The notes beneath the pieces were generated by a model. The model saw nothing but the letters and a program-made list of their open reading frames with translations, had not been told where the DNA came from and did no database searches. The position numbers and the translations under genes were made by a program. From positions 1 through 64,000 of the forward strand of contig CAJUIL010000023.1 of NCBI GenBank assembly GCA_910586225.1: DNA of 64,000 bases. The letters are read 5' to 3'. The stretch is from an uncultured Eubacterium sp. Lineage in GTDB: Bacteria; Bacillota; Clostridia; Lachnospirales; Lachnospiraceae. Positions 1 to 9,300 of the stretch are shown in pieces (positions within the stretch are counted from its first letter, which is position 1; every line of letters begins with the position of its first letter).

Positions 1-147
1 AAAACATACCCGACAGCAGCTTCTTTGCTTTTTGTAAAGTTAGTGCATATGGGCTTATCCCGCAGCAGTGACAGCATGGCAGACCGCTGGGGACAGGGGA
101 AGCTACACTTCCCCTACGCTGCCTTGCAACAGCTACCCCTTTGTGAA

Positions 148-196
148 CTTGCGGGAAGCGAACACCTTGCTGTGCAAGCTATTCGCTTCCCGCAAG
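148..196. repeat. 15-bp perfect inverted repeat hairpin
   Basis: The arms CTTGCGGGAAGCGAA (148-162) and its exact reverse complement (182-196) enclose a 19-nt loop. The loop holds a smaller CTTGC/GCAAG stem. No U-tract follows on either strand, so it does not look like an intrinsic terminator. It could be a relaxase or recombinase site of the mobile element or a structured RNA. The sequence alone does not decide. Confidence 0.6.
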
Positions 197-375
197 TCTA
201 AAAAAACGTCCGGCAGCATAGCGGGACACAGAAAGGAGCGATTAAAGCAATTTCATCTATCAATATCGGCTACATGATACGCGCCCCACTTTCCGGCGCA
301 GTACACAGCGGCAGGAGCCGCACCCCTTACAACTGAATACCGCCGCGCCGCAGAACTTACGCAGCGCGGGGACAG

Positions 376-402
376 CCGCCTTTACCAGAGGGCGGTTTTT
401 TT
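376..402 (+). terminator. Intrinsic terminator-like hairpin
   Basis: CCGCC at 376-380 pairs with GGCGG at 391-395 around a 10-nt loop, followed by seven T residues (396-402). It sits 74 bp before the chimeric regulator and would end transcription of the lost upstream mobile-element gene. Confidence 0.55.
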
Positions 403-475
403 GTGCGGCGGCATATGCTGACCGCCTTTTGTCCGCTTGCCGGACAGCCGCAGACGCGGCAGAAAGGATATATTC

Positions 476-1174
476 ATGGCATTTTTCAATAGCGCAGTCG
501 ACGTTTTGCAGACCCTTGTTGTAGCACTTGAAGATGATTTGACCATACAGGCACAGCTAAAGACCCTTTTATCCGGAAATGGATATGAGGTTTTTGCTGT
601 TACAGACTTTTCCCAGACAATCCAGCAAATAAAAGCGTTTGTTCCACATTTAGTTATTTTGGATATAAAGCTGCCAGGAAACAATGGCTTTGAAATATGT
701 TCGGAGATTCGCACTTTTTCAGATATTCCTATTGTTTTTGTGACAAGCAGCAACACAGATATGGACGAACTGAACAGCATTATGCTGGGTGGCGACGCTT
801 TTATTACAAAGCCCTACAACACTGCAATCCTGCTTGCCAAAATTGCTGCACTTTTAAAACGGGCATACCCTTCCCCGCAAGCAGAATTTTTTACATGGAA
901 CGGGGTAACTCTGCATCCCGCAAGCAGTGTAATAGAATACAACGGGCAAAAGGCAGAATTGACAAAAAATGAATTGAAAATCCTATACTATCTTTTTAAG
1001 AACGCTGGAAAAATCTGCCCCCGAAATGACATTGTGGACTTTCTTTGGGATAATCAACTATATGTTGATGATAATGCCCTAAGTGTCAATGTTGCCCGTA
1101 TTCGTGATAAACTCAATAAAATCGGACTTACTGATTTTGTTAAGACAAAACACAGACAAGGATATACATTATGA
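476..1174 (+). CDS. Chimeric Maff2/Bce-type response regulator
   Basis: This is a cytoplasmic OmpR-family regulator of the Bce class, which responds to cell-wall-active peptides. The receiver domain spans about residues 16-130, with acidic residues E19/D20/D21, phosphoacceptor D63 (ILDIKLP) and the ITKPY lysine. A winged-helix DNA-binding domain fills about residues 145-232. The first ~17 residues (MAFFNSAVDVLQTLVVA) are not regulator sequence. They match the start of Maff2 proteins of clostridial conjugative elements, and the ATG at 476 keeps that gene's AGAAAGGA ribosome site. The junction lies near 518-530. All receiver residues survive, so the hybrid may still work, expressed from mobile-element signals. 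Its stop overlaps the kinase start (ATGA). A longer TTG-started frame from 437 has no ribosome site. Confidence 0.85.
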   Translation: MAFFNSAVDVLQTLVVALEDDLTIQAQLKTLLSGNGYEVFAVTDFSQTIQQIKAFVPHLVILDIKLPGNNGFEICSEIRTFSDIPIVFVTSSNTDMDELNSIMLGGDAFITKPYNTAILLAKIAALLKRAYPSPQAEFFTWNGVTLHPASSVIEYNGQKAELTKNELKILYYLFKNAGKICPRNDIVDFLWDNQLYVDDNALSVNVARIRDKLNKIGLTDFVKTKHRQGYTL

Positions 1175-2184
1175 GTGGAAAACTATATCTAAAAAATCAA
1201 ATACCAGCTATTCTTGTAAACCTTATGGGTATGCTGGCGCTTGCTTTGTTTTTATTTGCAAATGGAAACCAGTTTCAAACTGTTCTGTTTATCTTTACAG
1301 TCTGGTTTATTATTTTAACCACTTATCTATCGGTTGTTTATTATGTGCGAAAGAGGTATTTGAATCAATTACTGGATATGACAGAACAGTTAGAAGAACG
1401 GTATCTAATACCGGAAATTATGACGATACCGGGGAAAGCAGACGGGCAGGTTTTTTATCAGATTATGAAGATGGCAGAAAAATCCATGCTTGAAAAAATA
1501 GGCGCAATACAGAATGAGCGAAAAGAATATAAAGAATACATTGAGCAGTGGATACATGAAGTAAAAACACCGATTACAGCAATAAAGCTGCTTTGTGAGA
1601 ATAACCGTTCCCCCTTTGCCAGAGAGATACTGGCAGAGTTAGAACATATCAATCAATATACGGAACAGGCGCTTTATTATGCCAGAAGTGAACATACAGA
1701 GAAAGACTATTCTGTCCGTGAGACAAACTTATGTGATGTTGTGCATCGTGCAGTCGCAGACAATAAATATCTCCTGCGCCAAAGTAACATGACGATTACG
1801 ATAGATGATATAGAAAACAGGGTTTACACTGATGATAAGTGGGTTCGGTTCATCTTAAATCAGATTATCGGCAATGCGATAAAATATCGTATCGAACAGC
1901 CTGTTTTACACTTTTCTGCGATAAAGACAAATGACAGGGTTGTTTTGTCTGTCAGCGATAATGGGATAGGTATTCCCAAAAGTGATTTACCCCGTATTTT
2001 TGAAAAAGGGTTTACTGGCAGGAACGGGCGGATTGGAAAAAATTCTACGGGAATGGGTTTGTATCTTTGCAAGCGACTTTGTGATAAGTTGGGAATAGGG
2101 CTTACTGCTCATTCTGAAAGTAAAGGCACAACGATTGAGCTTTCTTTTCAGATGAATGATTTTATTATCAGGGTGAAGGGGTGA
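1171..2184 (+). CDS. Bce-type intramembrane-sensing histidine kinase
   Basis: This 337-residue membrane kinase is partner of the preceding regulator, with which it overlaps by 4 bp. Two helices (about residues 12-31 and 36-58) are separated by only a few residues. Such a missing sensor domain is typical of BceS-like kinases, which read signals through their ABC transporter. The H-box is QWIHEVKTPI (H129), the N-box NQIIGNAIKY, the G1 box DNGIGIP, and the ATP lid GMGLYL. No lesion is visible. Since the transporter downstream is broken, its normal input is probably lost or supplied by another module. Confidence 0.88.
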   Translation: MSGKLYLKNQIPAILVNLMGMLALALFLFANGNQFQTVLFIFTVWFIILTTYLSVVYYVRKRYLNQLLDMTEQLEERYLIPEIMTIPGKADGQVFYQIMKMAEKSMLEKIGAIQNERKEYKEYIEQWIHEVKTPITAIKLLCENNRSPFAREILAELEHINQYTEQALYYARSEHTEKDYSVRETNLCDVVHRAVADNKYLLRQSNMTITIDDIENRVYTDDKWVRFILNQIIGNAIKYRIEQPVLHFSAIKTNDRVVLSVSDNGIGIPKSDLPRIFEKGFTGRNGRIGKNSTGMGLYLCKRLCDKLGIGLTAHSESKGTTIELSFQMNDFIIRVKG

Positions 2185-2219
2185 TATGCAAGGCAACTAT
2201 ACATATTTGCCCGGCACTT

Positions 2220-2284
2220 CTTACATTTTTGTAAGAACTTCGTAAGAAAACTTGATACAAAAAATGAAAAGCACCCTTTACAAT
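2220..2284 (+). promoter_or_regulatory. BceR-type operator and promoter
   Basis: TTACA-TTTT-TGTAA at 2221-2234 fits the TNACA-N4-TGTAA consensus of BceR-like regulators exactly. A further GTAAG half-site follows at 2242-2246. A plausible -10 (TACAAT, 2279-2284) has no good -35, as expected for an activated promoter. AAGGAGG at 2302-2308 leads into the ATPase gene. The control region is intact although the genes it drives are broken. Confidence 0.65.
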
Positions 2285-2315
2285 AAAGGCATAAAACAGT
2301 AAGGAGGCTTATCAA

Positions 2316-2807
2316 ATGAACACTATTTTGAAACTGGAGCATATCCAGAAATACTATGGCAATGGCGGAAATATTACCAAAGCCATCAGGGATATCAGCT
2401 TTTCCGTTGAAGCCGGGGAATTTCTCGGAATTATGGGGGCATCCGGCTCTGGAAAAACAACGCTGCTCAACTGTATTTCCACTATCGATACAGTAAGTGC
2501 GGGGCACATTTTTTTAGAGGGAACAGATGTGACGGAAATCAAGCCAAAATTCATTGCCCGTTTTCGCAGGGAAAATTTGGGGTTTGTATTTCAAGATTTT
2601 AATTTATTAAATGAGCAGCTTAGGGCAACCATTCTTATGGTAACGCATGACGCTTTTACCGCCAGCTATGCAAGCCGTATCCTCTTTTTGAAAGACGGGG
2701 AAATCTTTATGGAACTGCGTAAGGGTAATGACAGCAGAAACGCCTTTTTTGATAAAATACTGAATGTCCTTACTATCATTGGAGGAGGACAGAGCCATGT
2801 ATGCTAA
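2316..2807 (+). pseudogene. Bce-type ABC ATPase with in-frame core deletion
   Basis: This would be the ATP-hydrolysing subunit of a peptide-sensing or detoxifying transporter. Walker A (GASGSGKTT) and the Q-loop (VFQDFNLLN) are present. The sequence then jumps straight to EQLRATILMVTHD, the H-loop. The signature motif, Walker B and D-loop are absent. At 163 residues it is 94 shorter than the intact paralogue at 19849-20622, and the missing block lies exactly at the jump (about 2604-2615). The frame is kept, so it looks like an ordinary short gene, but an ABC ATPase without signature and Walker B cannot hydrolyse ATP. It overlaps the permease by 11 bp, as in the intact module. Confidence 0.85.
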
Positions 2808-4847
2808 ACTAATTTTCAGAAACGCAAAGCGGTCTGCAAAAGATTATTTGGTTTATATTGTCACAATGACAATCTGCGTTACCCTGTTTTATGCGTTTCT
2901 CTCCATTTCCAGCAGCTATTATAACCCGGATATAGGAAGTGAGTATGATTTTACTCTGTTAAGCGATGGAATGAAAGCGGTAATCTGCATGATAACATTG
3001 CTGTTGTTATTCTTGATACGGTTTGTCAACCATTATATGCTCCGGCAGAAACAAAAAGAGTTTGCCATTCAATCTATTATGGGAATGGAACAAAAGACCA
3101 TTGGAAGAATTTTCTTCGCAGAAACACTGATTATGGGAATGATTTCAATTCTGATTGGTATTTTTTTCGGCGTATTTTGTTCCCAGCTTATAACGGCAAT
3201 GCTCCTTACTGCTTATGAAAAGTCCTATGAAATATCATGGACTTTATTCCCGGATACGGTTTTATGGACAGTGGCATTTTTTGTTTTTAGTTTGTTAGTG
3301 GTAGGAATTTTCAATACCCGCACCATCCGGAAAACGAAAATTATTACCATGCTTTCCGCAGAGAAAGAGAATGAGCCGGAACCGGGAAACAGCCGTTGGA
3401 TTTCTGCTGCAGTAATACCCTTTGAACTGATTACAGTATGGGCATTGATTACAGGAATACAAAAGGTCTGGTTTTATTATGACGCCCGCCTGCCGTTTCC
3501 GGTACGGCTCATGTATTGGGGCAACATTCTTTTTCCGCTGCTCACTTTGCTCTGGTCTGTATTTTGACTGATCTGCTTTTCTTCATTGGTGCATTGATTT
3601 ATCTTGCCAGCAGCTTTATTGTCGCATGAAAAGAAAAATCGCCGGAACACCGATACCACGGGGAAGCACTGTTCTTTTACGGGCAGATTACTTCAAAATT
3701 AAATACGACCAGTAAAACAATGACATTGATTTGCATAACTCTTGCGCTTGCTATTTTCCTGTTTATTGCTGCGCCCATTTTGACGGGCTGGGCTTCCGGC
3801 TATTTGGGTGTACGTTCTATGTATGATGTGCAAGTATATTCAATGTACAATCATGTGTATGAAGAAAAAAATCTGCCGCAGGACAATTATGAAATCATCA
3901 CTGATTTTTTTGCAGCGCATGAAATAGATACGGCGTATGATTGCACTTTTAGTTTGTATCTTCCGAAAAAAGCTGATTTTCACAATCGGATAAAGTATGA
4001 TTTTCCTGTCGTGGCGATTTCGTTATGTGATTATAATGCAATACGGAAAATGTTGGGATATGAGCAGATTTCTTTAGGAGAAAATGAATTTATAACACAG
4101 TGGAAAACAATAGCAACGGAAGAAGAAAGAAATAGTTTTATTGCAGAACATACCAGTGTTGTAACAGATGGAGGAACGTTGAATATTTCCGAGCAGTCTT
4201 ATTCCGAGGAAGCAATGGGAGAAACACTTTATAATTCCTATACAGATGTCCTTTATGTATTCCCGGATAAAATATGTGAGGAACTGCTGCCAGTTATGAG
4301 AAATCGTTATATTACAACAACAAAAAATATCACTTATGAAAACGCAAGGGAGCTGGAAAGACTTTTTACAGCGAAATATCCAGAGCAGGCAGAAAGCGGC
4401 GTCTCGTATGGTGTGCGTTTCAGCACGCTTCAAACAAATAGCGCAATCGCAAATAACTTTATTCTGCAAACAGGCATGATTTATGGTGCGGTTGTACTGA
4501 TGGTAATTTGCCTTACAGTGCTTTCTTTACAGCAGCTTTTAGACGCAGGGCAATATAAATACCGCTTCTCTGTACTCCGAAAATTAGGTGTAGATGAGCA
4601 GCATATCAATAAACTTATCTTGAAACAGCTGCGTGTATGGTTTGGGCTTCCAATTATCGTAGCAATCATGGTAGCCGCTGTTGTGATTGGTTATTTTCTT
4701 CAGACCATATCAGCCGAAGTCTATGCATATATAGGTTTTACCACATTGATGTTACAGATTGAGGTAACAGTGGGAATTTTGGCAATCTTATTGCTTTGCT
4801 ATTTTATCAGCACATGGGTTATCTTTAGATGTTCTGTTAATTCGTAG
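2797..4847 (+). pseudogene. BceB-like permease broken by frameshift and stop
   Basis: This is a FtsX-type multi-helix permease with a large extracytoplasmic domain. The first piece (2797-3567, ATG after GGAGGAGG) is open to a TGA at 3565. The homologous reading continues from 3564 in another frame (LTDLLFFIGALIYL), meets a TGA at 3627-3629 in a context where Trp is expected (IVA-stop-KEK), and then runs in the same frame to 4847. One indel in a T-run near 3561-3565 and one nonsense change therefore explain everything. The pieces add to about 680 codons, the normal family size (689 in the intact paralogue). The ATG at 3720 has no ribosome site, so a separate second protein is unlikely. Confidence 0.85.
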
Positions 4848-4881
4848 TGCCTCTTACACGATCCGGAAAGAAGGAATTTCT

Positions 4882-5109
4882 ATGAATTGTACAGAAGCAT
4901 ACAAGGAGCATATCGAATACACATTTAACGTCTTTTGCTATGCAGCTGTGGACGCATGGAGGAAAAGGGAGCGGCAAGCCCTTAATCGTGACAACAAATT
5001 CGACGCTGAAGGAATCGCAGAACCCGGAGGACACGGCCCATGCTCTGCGCTTAAACTGTTTATCCCAAAACAAGCTCATAAAGATGAAATGGCATTACTA
5101 ATAAAATGA
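4882..5109 (+). pseudogene. Remnant of mobile-element sigma-like gene
   Basis: A 75-residue frame starts MNCTEAYKEHIEYTFNVFC, resembling the opening of short sigma-70-like proteins that accompany clostridial conjugative elements. After residue ~32 (AWRKRERQ) the similarity I recognise ends and the tail is low-information sequence. AGAAGGAATTTCT precedes the ATG. Expected length would be about 130-150 residues, so this is read as a truncated fragment. Family identity comes from memory of the N-terminal pattern only. Confidence 0.35.
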
Positions 5110-5544
5110 TAAATGGTACAGTAAGTGATTATGAATGCAAGCTGTTAGAACATTTTAATTTTGGTATTAATTATTTTTATCATAAGTAAAAAAGCCAGAT
5201 ATCCCTGAGCGTAAACTTCAGCGTATTGAGGACTGTGTTTCAAAGGAAGATATTCAATACCAAATATCATCTGAAACTCAGCGGATAATTGCTGCTGTAG
5301 AAGCAAGTAAAGATATGATTAAAAGAGCTATGGTAGCTGCTAATATTTCCGTTCTATGACAGCTGCGGATATTGTTTATAAAGAATATTGTGAAATCGAT
5401 GCAAACTTCAATGATATTAACAATCTGATTGTCACTATAGCAAAAACAAGAAATACTGCTGGATTATCAAAGGCACAAATATTTTCAGCAAAGGATGCCT
5501 TAAAAGAATTGCGAAAAGTATTTCTTGATCGTGTTCGTGAATGA
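5106..5544 (+). other. Mobile-element debris, unrecognised ORF pieces
   Basis: Three overlapping pieces lie here. A 27-codon frame starts at 5106 (ATGA overlap with the previous frame). A frame open from 5186 to 5359 lacks any usable start codon. A 62-residue frame at 5356-5544 is joined to the former by another ATGA overlap. The latter two are helix-rich (KLQRIEDCVSKEDI..., DALKELRKVFLDRVRE) and could be one protein with a lost 5' end, or two once-coupled genes. I do not recognise a family. Confidence 0.35.
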
Positions 5545-5674
5545 AACAAGGAAACAGCAACTTTGAGAGACAAAATAGGTCGGGAATGTGGAGAAAGAGG
5601 TCGCCGGTGGAGAAAAGAAAGGATGCGGAATCATAGTTAATCATGAATTGTGCATGGCAGTATAAAAGTACGCA

Positions 5675-6070
5675 GAAATTTATCGAACAGTAGATCATAT
5701 GTGGAGTCTGCTTTTTACAACCGGTTATCTGACTCAGAGAGGAAAAGCAGAGGGAAGGCGGATGAAACTTTTTACCGAATATTTGCGGCGAACGATCAGC
5801 ATCCGTGATACGGGCGTAAGAAAAGTTCGGAAAGAAAACTTCTATCATGGAACTTTGCTTGGAATACTGGGTGTGAAAAGCCGATGGGGAATTTCCTCCA
5901 ATCGGGAAGTGTGCGAAGGATATGCGGATCTTCCTGTGGAACCGGATACCGGAGACACGGGAATTATTATAGAAGTGAAATTTTATGCTTTTGGCGGCTG
6001 CAGAAGTTTTTTGCGTGATGCGCAGGTTACCTCTTTATATAAGAAGAAACAGCAGCAAAAACGGGTATGA
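5675..6070 (+). pseudogene. PD-(D/E)XK nuclease-ATPase C-terminal fragment
   Basis: This is the tail of the Lachnospiraceae-type AAA-ATPase proteins ending in a PD-(D/E)XK domain (PF08011-like). Recognisable pieces are MWSLLFTTGYLTQ, then RRTISIRDTGVRK, RKENFYHGTLLGIL, GISSNREVCEGYADL and IIIEVKF. The last two carry the nuclease-fold acidic and lysine residues. The segment between GYLTQ and RRTIS is much too short, implying an internal deletion. The ATPase half is missing, and the end (FLRDAQVTSLYKKKQQQKRV) is degenerate. No promoter or good start codon is visible. The next 326 bp (6071-6396) hold no gene, only the promoter region of the surface-protein gene. Confidence 0.6.
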
Positions 6071-6310
6071 AAAAAGTTTTTAAAAAAAATTTTGTACACC
6101 CCACTTTTTTTACCTGGCCCCCCGTAACTATATAGTGAAGCTGAGTGATACAGCACCTCAGACAGATGATTCACCTCATTATTTGAGGCTGGCGGCGGAG
6201 TGCTGACACAGCCGGAGGCCATCAGCCAAAAAAATTAGGGTTGGAGTGGGCGTGAGGCAAATGTCACGAGGATTGAACGAAAACAAGCTGTAAATTTGTA
6301 GGTTTGTGTA

Positions 6311-6390
6311 TGGACAATCAAAAGCAGGTATTGTATACTTAGTTGATAACAACTGATCATGCAAAAAAGCATGGTAAATCTTAAGGAGGA
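6311..6390 (+). promoter_or_regulatory. Strong promoter and leader of surface-protein gene
   Basis: TGGACA (6311-6316), 17 bp, then TATACT (6334-6339) form a near-consensus sigma-A-type promoter. The ~50-nt leader carries a small hairpin (CATGC/GCATG, 6358-6373), then AAGGAGGA (6383-6390) six bases before the ATG. The layout suggests constitutive high expression, as expected for an S-layer-like protein. Confidence 0.75.
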
Positions 6391-6396
6391 AAAGAA

Positions 6397-9300
6397 ATGA
6401 AAAAGAGTTTCATGACAAGAGTGCTGGCAGTATCTTTATCCGCTGCAATGGCATTCTCAGTGTCATCAGCAAGCAATCTGATGACAGCGTCAGCAGCGTC
6501 TACAGTAAATCTGAAGACTACTTTTAAGACATTAAAAGTAAATCAGAAATACAAAATGACGCTGAAAAACAACACTCTGAACTGGAAGATCACAAAGGTG
6601 CAGACATCCAATAAGAAGATCTGTACAGTTTATGGCAAGACATCATCTTATGTCATGCTGAAAGGTAAGGGTGTAGGACGCGCGAAGATTACAGTTACTG
6701 TAAAGACAACAAAGCGCAAGAAAAATAACGTTAAGAAAATGAAGTGTACTGCAAATGTAAAGGCAGCAGCGCCAGAAGAGACATTTAGCGCATCTGCAGT
6801 TGCAAACAGCAATACCGAGGTTAAGGTAAACTTTACACAGGCAGTTGATGCTGCGGCAGCAGAAAACTTCACTGTATCAGACGGCGTAACAGTATCCGAG
6901 GCAAAATTAAGCGATGACAAGAAGAGTGTGGTACTGACAGTTGCTGGTGCAGAATATGGCAAGAATTATGATTTGACAGTAACAGGCATCAAGGTAGCAG
7001 GAAAAGCACAGGCAGATCAGAAATTGACATTCACAACTCCTGCAGCTACGGATAAATATCCGATGACACTGGAAGCAAAAGATCCGATCTTGAAATCAGA
7101 TAGTTCTTCTCAGACGCTCGTTACATTTACGATCAAAGATGAGAATGGCAATCTGATCAAAGATAAGGGCGTTGAAGTAGCATTCGCAACATCTCTTGGT
7201 AAGTTCGCTGAGCAGCGTGTTTCTATCCAGGACGGCGTAGCTACAAATATGTATACTGCAGAAACTTTGATGGAGACTCAGACAGCTCAGATTACGGCAA
7301 CTGTAGTAGAGTCTACAGAAAATAAAGAGCTGCTTGGTTTAAATACCACGGCAAGTATTACATTGACACCAAATCCGGACGAGTTAACTACGGCTGTTGG
7401 AGCAATCATTACATCAGCAACTGCACCTACTGCAGACCGTGTGATCGCTTACTTTAATCAGAAGGTAGAAGCTAAGGATTTCTTAACAAAATCGAAAAAG
7501 CTTGATAATACAAAGTTCACCTGCGAAGTAAGAAGTGGTTTGGATAATGGCGCTGAAATTAGTGGTACTACGCAGGAACATAAGGTTGTAGGCGTTTTGG
7601 ATGTACCAGGTGAGGATAATGCTTTACAGTTATTGGTTGATAAACCTATGATGGACAATAGTAATATCCGGGTGCATTTTGTCAATAAAACAAATACAAA
7701 TACGTTAGTAACAGCAGAAAACACTGTTTTTTGCAAGTTAACGGATGCACGTCAGCCATCTGCGTTAAATGTAACAAGTAACGGGCTTCGTGAAATTAAG
7801 GTAGAGTTTTCAGAAGCAATGTTAGCTACGAAGGATTGCACCGGTTTCGCAGGGGGTGATAAAGTCCTGAATGAGGAAGCATTCTTTGCAGCAGATAATG
7901 TAGATAATTATCTGATAGACGGTCAGCCTATAACTAACTGGGGAGTTGTACGGGTAGATCCGGGTGAAGAAAATCCAGATTCAACAGATGGCAGTCTGAA
8001 GCTTATTTCTGAGAAAAAGGATGCGCCTTCATATAAAGGTGACAGCAAGGGTTCACTTAAAGTTGGCAGGTATGACTCAGGTGAAGATAAGCGTCATATT
8101 GTTACTATTACATTAGGTACAGATACTTATCTGACACCTGGCAGACACAGATTGTCTATTTCAAATGTCGGTGACTGGGCAGCAAAGACAGATAAGGAAA
8201 GAAACATTGTTAATACGCAAGGTTTTGACTTTGACGTAGAACAGAATGACGTAGTACCTACATTTACGGTAGAACCGCAGTCTCCAGAACAGTATAAGCT
8301 GAAATTCAACTGTGATTTTAAACCAGTAAATAGTGGAGAAACACTTACAACGCCTCATACAGTTGATGACGTAGCAAGTATTCTGCAGTTACAGCAGAGA
8401 GAAGGCAGCTCATGGGTAACAATCTCGGATTCAGAAGGAAGTGGAAAGAATCCAATTCGCGTATCCAAGATCAGCAACGAAGACAATGCATATATTGTTG
8501 AAGTAACGAAAGACTGGACAGAGGTTTATAAGACAAGCAGCACAAGAGTAAATTACCACAATCAAGATCTGCGTCTGTACATTGCTCCTGACAAGATTGT
8601 CAATGTAGCAAACAATAAGAAGAATACAGCGATTGAGGTTCCGTTAACTGGAGACATTATGAAAGCTCCAGATGTTGTGAGCCCAGTTATTGGTGAAGTT
8701 GTGCAGGCAGAAGATAAGAATGGCAATTTACTGGAATCTTGGAATGTTACATTAAGTGAGCCAGTGAAGCTGTCCGAAACTGCTAACAGAGAAGGTCTTA
8801 CTCCGTCTGAAAAGCAGAAAGCAAATGCAAAAGATGACGTTAGACTTGGTGTTCCGACTCCGTCTGCTAGGTTTATAAGTGAGGATGGTACGCAGACAAT
8901 AGATGGTATTATTACTGAGAATGTATTTGTAGATGCTACAGATACGACGATCAATGTAGAACCGTCACAAACTTTAAGTGCTGGTACGTGGAGATTAGCA
9001 ATCAGTTCTATTTCTGATGATGTTGAGAACACAGCTGCCACAGTTGTACACGATGTTACAGTAACTCGTGAGACAGCTGCTACGAATTTTAGAATTGTAT
9101 GGGCTGCAGTTAGCACAACGAGAGAATTTAATCCGGATAATATTGGTAATGGTAGGAAAGGCCGCTATATCTTTGTTAAGTTTAATAAGCCAGTTATGCT
9201 GACAGGAAATTCTACAAATGCACAGGTAACAGGTAACTATACGATCAATGGTTCCACATTGCCGACAGGTACTCAGATTTACGCTAAGATAAATGGGTAC

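Larger units (their letters stand above)
1..475 (+). other. Conjugative-element flank, no intact gene
   Basis: Frame 1 is open from the first base to a stop at 199-201 (66 residues, no recognisable domain), so it could be the tail of a truncated gene. The rest is non-coding. The segment contains a large hairpin (148-196), a terminator-like hairpin (376-402) and, just before 476, an AGAAAGGA ribosome site. The site belongs to a Maff2-type small membrane protein gene whose first codons begin at 476. This is inferred to be the intergenic part of a Firmicutes conjugative element that lost its downstream genes. Confidence 0.4.

Noticed and set aside
437..475. TTG-started extension of the chimeric regulator
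   Set aside because: No ribosome site for the TTG. The ATG at 476 has the Maff2-type site at correct spacing.
3720..4847. Independent 375-residue membrane protein
   Set aside because: No ribosome site at the ATG, and the same frame extends upstream through the in-frame TGA at 3627 with permease-like sequence. It is the second half of a broken gene.
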